Assembly (NCBI RefSeq): GCF_002802915.1
Contig: NZ_PEBJ01000002.1
Coordinates: forward strand, 161,167-225,166
Direction: 5' to 3'
DNA: 64,000 bases
Source of the DNA: Bifidobacterium felsineum
GTDB lineage: Bacteria; Actinomycetota; Actinomycetes; Actinomycetales; Bifidobacteriaceae
Positions 61,326 to 64,000 of this stretch are shown piece by piece. The notes under the pieces were generated by a model. The model saw only the letters and a list, made by a program, of their open reading frames with translations, made no database searches and was not told the DNA's origin. Both the position numbers and the translations under genes were made by a program. Numbering within the stretch: position 1 is the first letter of the stretch; each line of letters starts with the position of its first letter.

Positions 61326-61357
61326 AGAATACCTTATGAATGTATAAGATATTCTTG
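61326..61357. promoter_or_regulatory. Imperfect palindrome in the lysR-azlC promoter gap
   Basis: AAGAATACCTTAT and ATAAGATATTCTT form 13-bp arms with one mismatch around a 6-base centre. The position and form are expected for an autoregulated LysR-type site. Confidence 0.55.
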
Positions 61358-61441
61358 TTTTACTTATCGTACTTAGTACGCTTACAATTCCTGCCATCGT
61401 TCGCTCGGAAGATGCGCGGACGGTTGGGAGGAAAGCGCATC

Positions 61442-62347
61442 GTGAATGTTGGCATGGAACCACATAGGGAAGCAGCAGTGCTAGCCGTGGCGTTCAAGGC
61501 CGCGCTTCCCTTAACTTCGCCGATTGCAGTAGGATTCCTGTTCCTTGGCGGCTCATACGGGTTGCTTGCACACGCCAAGGGATTCTCGCTGTGGTATCCG
61601 CTCGCCATGGCGTTCTTCATTTTCGCGGGGTCCATGGAATTCATCACCATCAACCTTCTGCTTTCCGCATTTGCGCCGGTGTCTGCGTTCCTGCTCACGC
61701 TCATGGTCAATGCCCGTCATCTGTTCTATGGGCTGTCGATGCTGGGTAGGTTCCGCGGGCTCGGCTGGAAGAAGCCTTATCTGATTTTCACGATGATCGA
61801 TGAGACGTTCGCCATCAATTCCAGTACACAAGTGCCGCTAGGGGTGGATCGTGGATGGTTTATGATGTTCGTCTCGATGCTCAGCCGTGCATATTGGCTC
61901 GGTGGAACTACTTTGGGCTGGCTGGTCGGCGGTCTACTGCCGTTCAGTACTCACGGTATCGAATTCGTGCTTACTGCGCTGTTCCTTTCAATTTTTCTTG
62001 ATCAATGGATGGGAGAGAAGCATGGGGAAGGGGCTTCGGCAACTGTTGATTCCGCCTCTTCCGACTTGCGTGAAGGTGGGAATTCGTCGTTACGGGTTCG
62101 GTCTCCGGAACCTGTTGGTGCATCGTTGATGCCGGATTCTGTTCGCCGCCATCTGCTGGCGCTTATCGGTGTGATGGTCTCGGCGACATGTTTGATGATG
62201 TTCGGCCCGGAACGATTTATGATTCCGGCCATGGGCGGAATGTTGGCGCTGTTTCTGGTATTGCGAACATGGCTGGATGTCTCGGCAAGTGGTGTCGGTC
62301 CGGACGAAGGCTTGCATTCCGGGGATATACAGGAGAAGAGTGTCTGA
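61442..62347 (+). CDS. azlC: Branched-chain amino acid exporter subunit AzlC
   Basis: 301 aa. Membrane segments with [43 protein letters not shown] and [20 protein letters not shown] are the AzlC/BrnF signature. With AzlD it exports Leu, Ile, Val and Met. A hydrophilic loop of about 45 residues ([18 protein letters not shown] onward) before the last two helices is longer than usual. GGGAGGAAAG precedes GTG 61442; the frame is open upstream but only through regulatory DNA. It overlaps azlD by one base. Confidence 0.9.
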   Translation: MNVGMEPHREAAVLAVAFKAALPLTSPIAVGFLFLGGSYGLLAHAKGFSLWYPLAMAFFIFAGSMEFITINLLLSAFAPVSAFLLTLMVNARHLFYGLSMLGRFRGLGWKKPYLIFTMIDETFAINSSTQVPLGVDRGWFMMFVSMLSRAYWLGGTTLGWLVGGLLPFSTHGIEFVLTALFLSIFLDQWMGEKHGEGASATVDSASSDLREGGNSSLRVRSPEPVGASLMPDSVRRHLLALIGVMVSATCLMMFGPERFMIPAMGGMLALFLVLRTWLDVSASGVGPDEGLHSGDIQEKSV

Positions 62348-62682
62348 TGACCATGGCTGTTTGGCAGGCCGTTGTCACCATCGGCGTGGTGTCACTGGGC
62401 ACTCTGATTACTCGGTTCTTGCCGTTCATCGTATTTCCCGACTCAAAGCAGCCGCCGCAAACCATCGAATATCTTGGCCGAGTGCTGCCATATGCGATGA
62501 CTGGTCTGTTAGTCGTGTACTCGTTGAAGGACATGACGCTGTTTGTCGGTGCGCACGGCGTTCCCGAGGTCATATCGGTTCTCGCGATCGTGGTGTTGCA
62601 CTGGTGGAAGCGTGACATGCTGCTGTCTATCGCCGGGGGCACGGTGCTGTACATGGTGCTTGTGCAGCTGGTGTTCGTGTGA
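62347..62682 (+). CDS. azlD: Branched-chain amino acid exporter subunit AzlD
   Basis: 111 aa with four short membrane segments. [21 protein letters not shown] and the following [20 protein letters not shown] are typical of AzlD/BrnE, the small partner of AzlC. GGAGAAGAG lies ahead of the ATG, which shares a base with the azlC stop (TGATG). The pair is translationally coupled. Confidence 0.92.
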   Translation: MTMAVWQAVVTIGVVSLGTLITRFLPFIVFPDSKQPPQTIEYLGRVLPYAMTGLLVVYSLKDMTLFVGAHGVPEVISVLAIVVLHWWKRDMLLSIAGGTVLYMVLVQLVFV

Positions 62683-62729
62683 GGATCTGGATATCGGATG
62701 TCAGGTGGAAAAATGAGAGGAATATTGTT

Positions 62730-63539
62730 GTGGCAATAAAACAGTATGTGGTGGATGCTTTCACTGATGAGGTGTTCAAGGGGAATCCTGCGGCGGTATG
62801 TTTGCCGGAAGCGTGGCCATCCGATGAACTGATGACGCATATCGCTTTGGAGAACCGGTTCTCCGAAACCGCGTTTATCGTGCGTGAGCCGCAAGGCTAC
62901 CATCTGCGATGGTTTACGCCCGGCGGTGAGATTGACCTCTGCGGCCATGCCACGCTGGCCTCGGCCTATGTGGTCATGCATTTTGTGGAGCCGGATGCTG
63001 ACGAAGTGGTATTCCATACGCTCAGTGGCGACTTGACGGTGACTCGTCGGCAGGATGCGATTGGCGGTGAGGTATTCGTCATGGACTTCCCAGCTTATGA
63101 TTTGGAGCCGGTGTCGGTTACTGATGCCATGGAGCGAGCCTTGGGCGTGCGACCTGTTGAGGCGTGGCTCGGCCGTGACTTATTGTGCGTGCTGGATGAT
63201 GAGCAAACTGTGCGCAATCTTCATCCCGATATGGCGGCGCTGCGCAAGCTCGACGGACTGCTCGTGAACGTCACCGCCAAAGCCGACTCAGATACGGGTT
63301 TTGACTGCGTGTCCCGTTCCTTTGCTCCGAAGCTCAACGTTGTAGAAGACCCCGTTTGCGGGTCTGGGCACTGTCATGTTCTACCTTACTGGAGTCGTCG
63401 TCTTGGCAAAACCCATCTCACCGCATACCAAGCGTCCCGGCGTGGCGGTGTCATCCACGCTTCCGTCGGCATGGGCCGTGTCAATCTGGGCGGGAGCGCC
63501 GCATTGTTTTCCATTGGGGAGATATTGCCCGGTGCCTGA
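62730..63539 (+). CDS. PhzF-family isomerase/epimerase-like protein
   Basis: 269 aa. KQYVVDAFTDEVFKGNPAAVCLPE opens the PhzF fold. RFSETAFIV has the catalytic Glu, WFTPGGEIDLCGHATLAS is the family signature, and VEDPVCGSGHCHVLPYW is its second-half counterpart. PhzF proteins isomerise small carboxylic acids; the substrate is unknown here. GTG 62730 is chosen because homologues start just there and AGAGGA lies upstream. An alternative GTG at 62679 overlaps the azlD stop. It is probably the third gene of the azlCD unit. Confidence 0.88.
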   Translation: MAIKQYVVDAFTDEVFKGNPAAVCLPEAWPSDELMTHIALENRFSETAFIVREPQGYHLRWFTPGGEIDLCGHATLASAYVVMHFVEPDADEVVFHTLSGDLTVTRRQDAIGGEVFVMDFPAYDLEPVSVTDAMERALGVRPVEAWLGRDLLCVLDDEQTVRNLHPDMAALRKLDGLLVNVTAKADSDTGFDCVSRSFAPKLNVVEDPVCGSGHCHVLPYWSRRLGKTHLTAYQASRRGGVIHASVGMGRVNLGGSAALFSIGEILPGA

Positions 63540-63622
63540 TGCGTTTCATTCAGATAAGTTGGTGATTTACGGGGAACTCTGATTCCGCGAAATTCCGCGC
63601 GACATGCCTACATGCGTGTAAT

Positions 63623-63650
63623 TTGCATTATTATGAAATGCATGTAAGAT
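63623..63650 (+). promoter_or_regulatory. Promoter of the tRNA-Asn cluster
   Basis: TTGCAT at 63623-63628 and TAAGAT at 63645-63650 are separated by 16 bp, 43 bp upstream of the first tRNA gene. Confidence 0.6.
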
Positions 63651-63692
63651 ATGTGACTTGTGCGCGAGAGAAATCTCAAACACAACAGCCAT

Positions 63693-63765
<73 letters not shown>

Positions 63766-63808
63766 CTCACCTGATTGGGTAACTCCGGTTGGGATGAAAA
63801 TTGAATAT

Positions 63809-63881
<73 letters not shown>

Positions 63882-63924
63882 CTCACCTGATTGGGTAACT
63901 CCGGTTGGGATGAAAATTGAATAT

Positions 63925-63997
<73 letters not shown>

Positions 63998-64000
63998 CCA

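Overview
The window is a chromosomal segment of a high-GC Gram-positive bacterium, almost certainly a Bifidobacterium. Supporting markers are the actinobacterial block sepH, DUF4193 gene, dut, rel and cyclophilin; an actinobacterial LeuRS with KMGKS in place of KMSKS; a giant Lhr helicase; ParE/ParC split across the region; and a sugar ABC importer without its own ATPase, followed by a cytoplasmic GH35 beta-galactosidase and a LacI regulator. The B. longum/B. breve group is plausible, but the species cannot be fixed by eye. Most of the window is core genome, with several accessory patches.

Layout. 1-6.6 kb: the 3' end of the housekeeping sigma factor, parE, a DUF4173 membrane protein, an MFS transporter and a ribokinase. 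6.6-11.8 kb: an unusual repeat/hairpin cluster followed by lhr. 11.8-14.6 kb: an iron alcohol dehydrogenase, a DUF1304 membrane protein, an orphan DUF1778 antitoxin and the remnant of an MFS gene. 14.6-17.8 kb: a module of markedly higher GC (TetR regulator, DHA2-type MFS exporter, AttH/CrtC-like protein) with a clear operator. 18-20.6 kb: a small Cys-rich unknown behind a perfect 30-bp palindrome, a sugar O-acetyltransferase and a zinc alcohol dehydrogenase. 20.6-24.9 kb: an atypical response regulator, a small ABC exporter with an in-frame permease-ATPase fusion, a winged-helix repressor and a membrane protein.

25-34.5 kb is the conserved actinobacterial block: parC, a phosphodiesterase-like protein, sepH, a DUF4193 gene, dut, rel and cyclophilin. 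34.5-42.4 kb holds a Ser-rich membrane protein, a nitroreductase, an EamA transporter, a PPOX protein, a THUMP-like methyltransferase, a histidine phosphatase, a CorA protein and an amino-acid-type binding lipoprotein. 42.4-52.1 kb holds leuS, comEA-comEC, holA and the t6A/ribosomal-acetylation cluster tsaE-tsaB-rimI-tsaD. 52.1-60.4 kb is a beta-galactoside uptake and hydrolysis locus (binding protein, two permeases, GH35 enzyme, LacI regulator) with a divergent AraC regulator. 60.4-63.5 kb is a LysR-azlC-azlD-phzF unit. The window ends in three identical tRNA-Asn genes on a perfect 116-bp repeat.

No CRISPR array, prophage, intact insertion sequence or rRNA was seen. The items most worth follow-up are the nested repeat upstream of lhr, the permease-ATPase fusion with its twin-dyad-controlled neighbour operon, the degenerate response regulator, the GC-shifted TetR/MFS/AttH module, and the 30-bp palindrome with a LexA-like core. 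None is claimed to be a proven new system.
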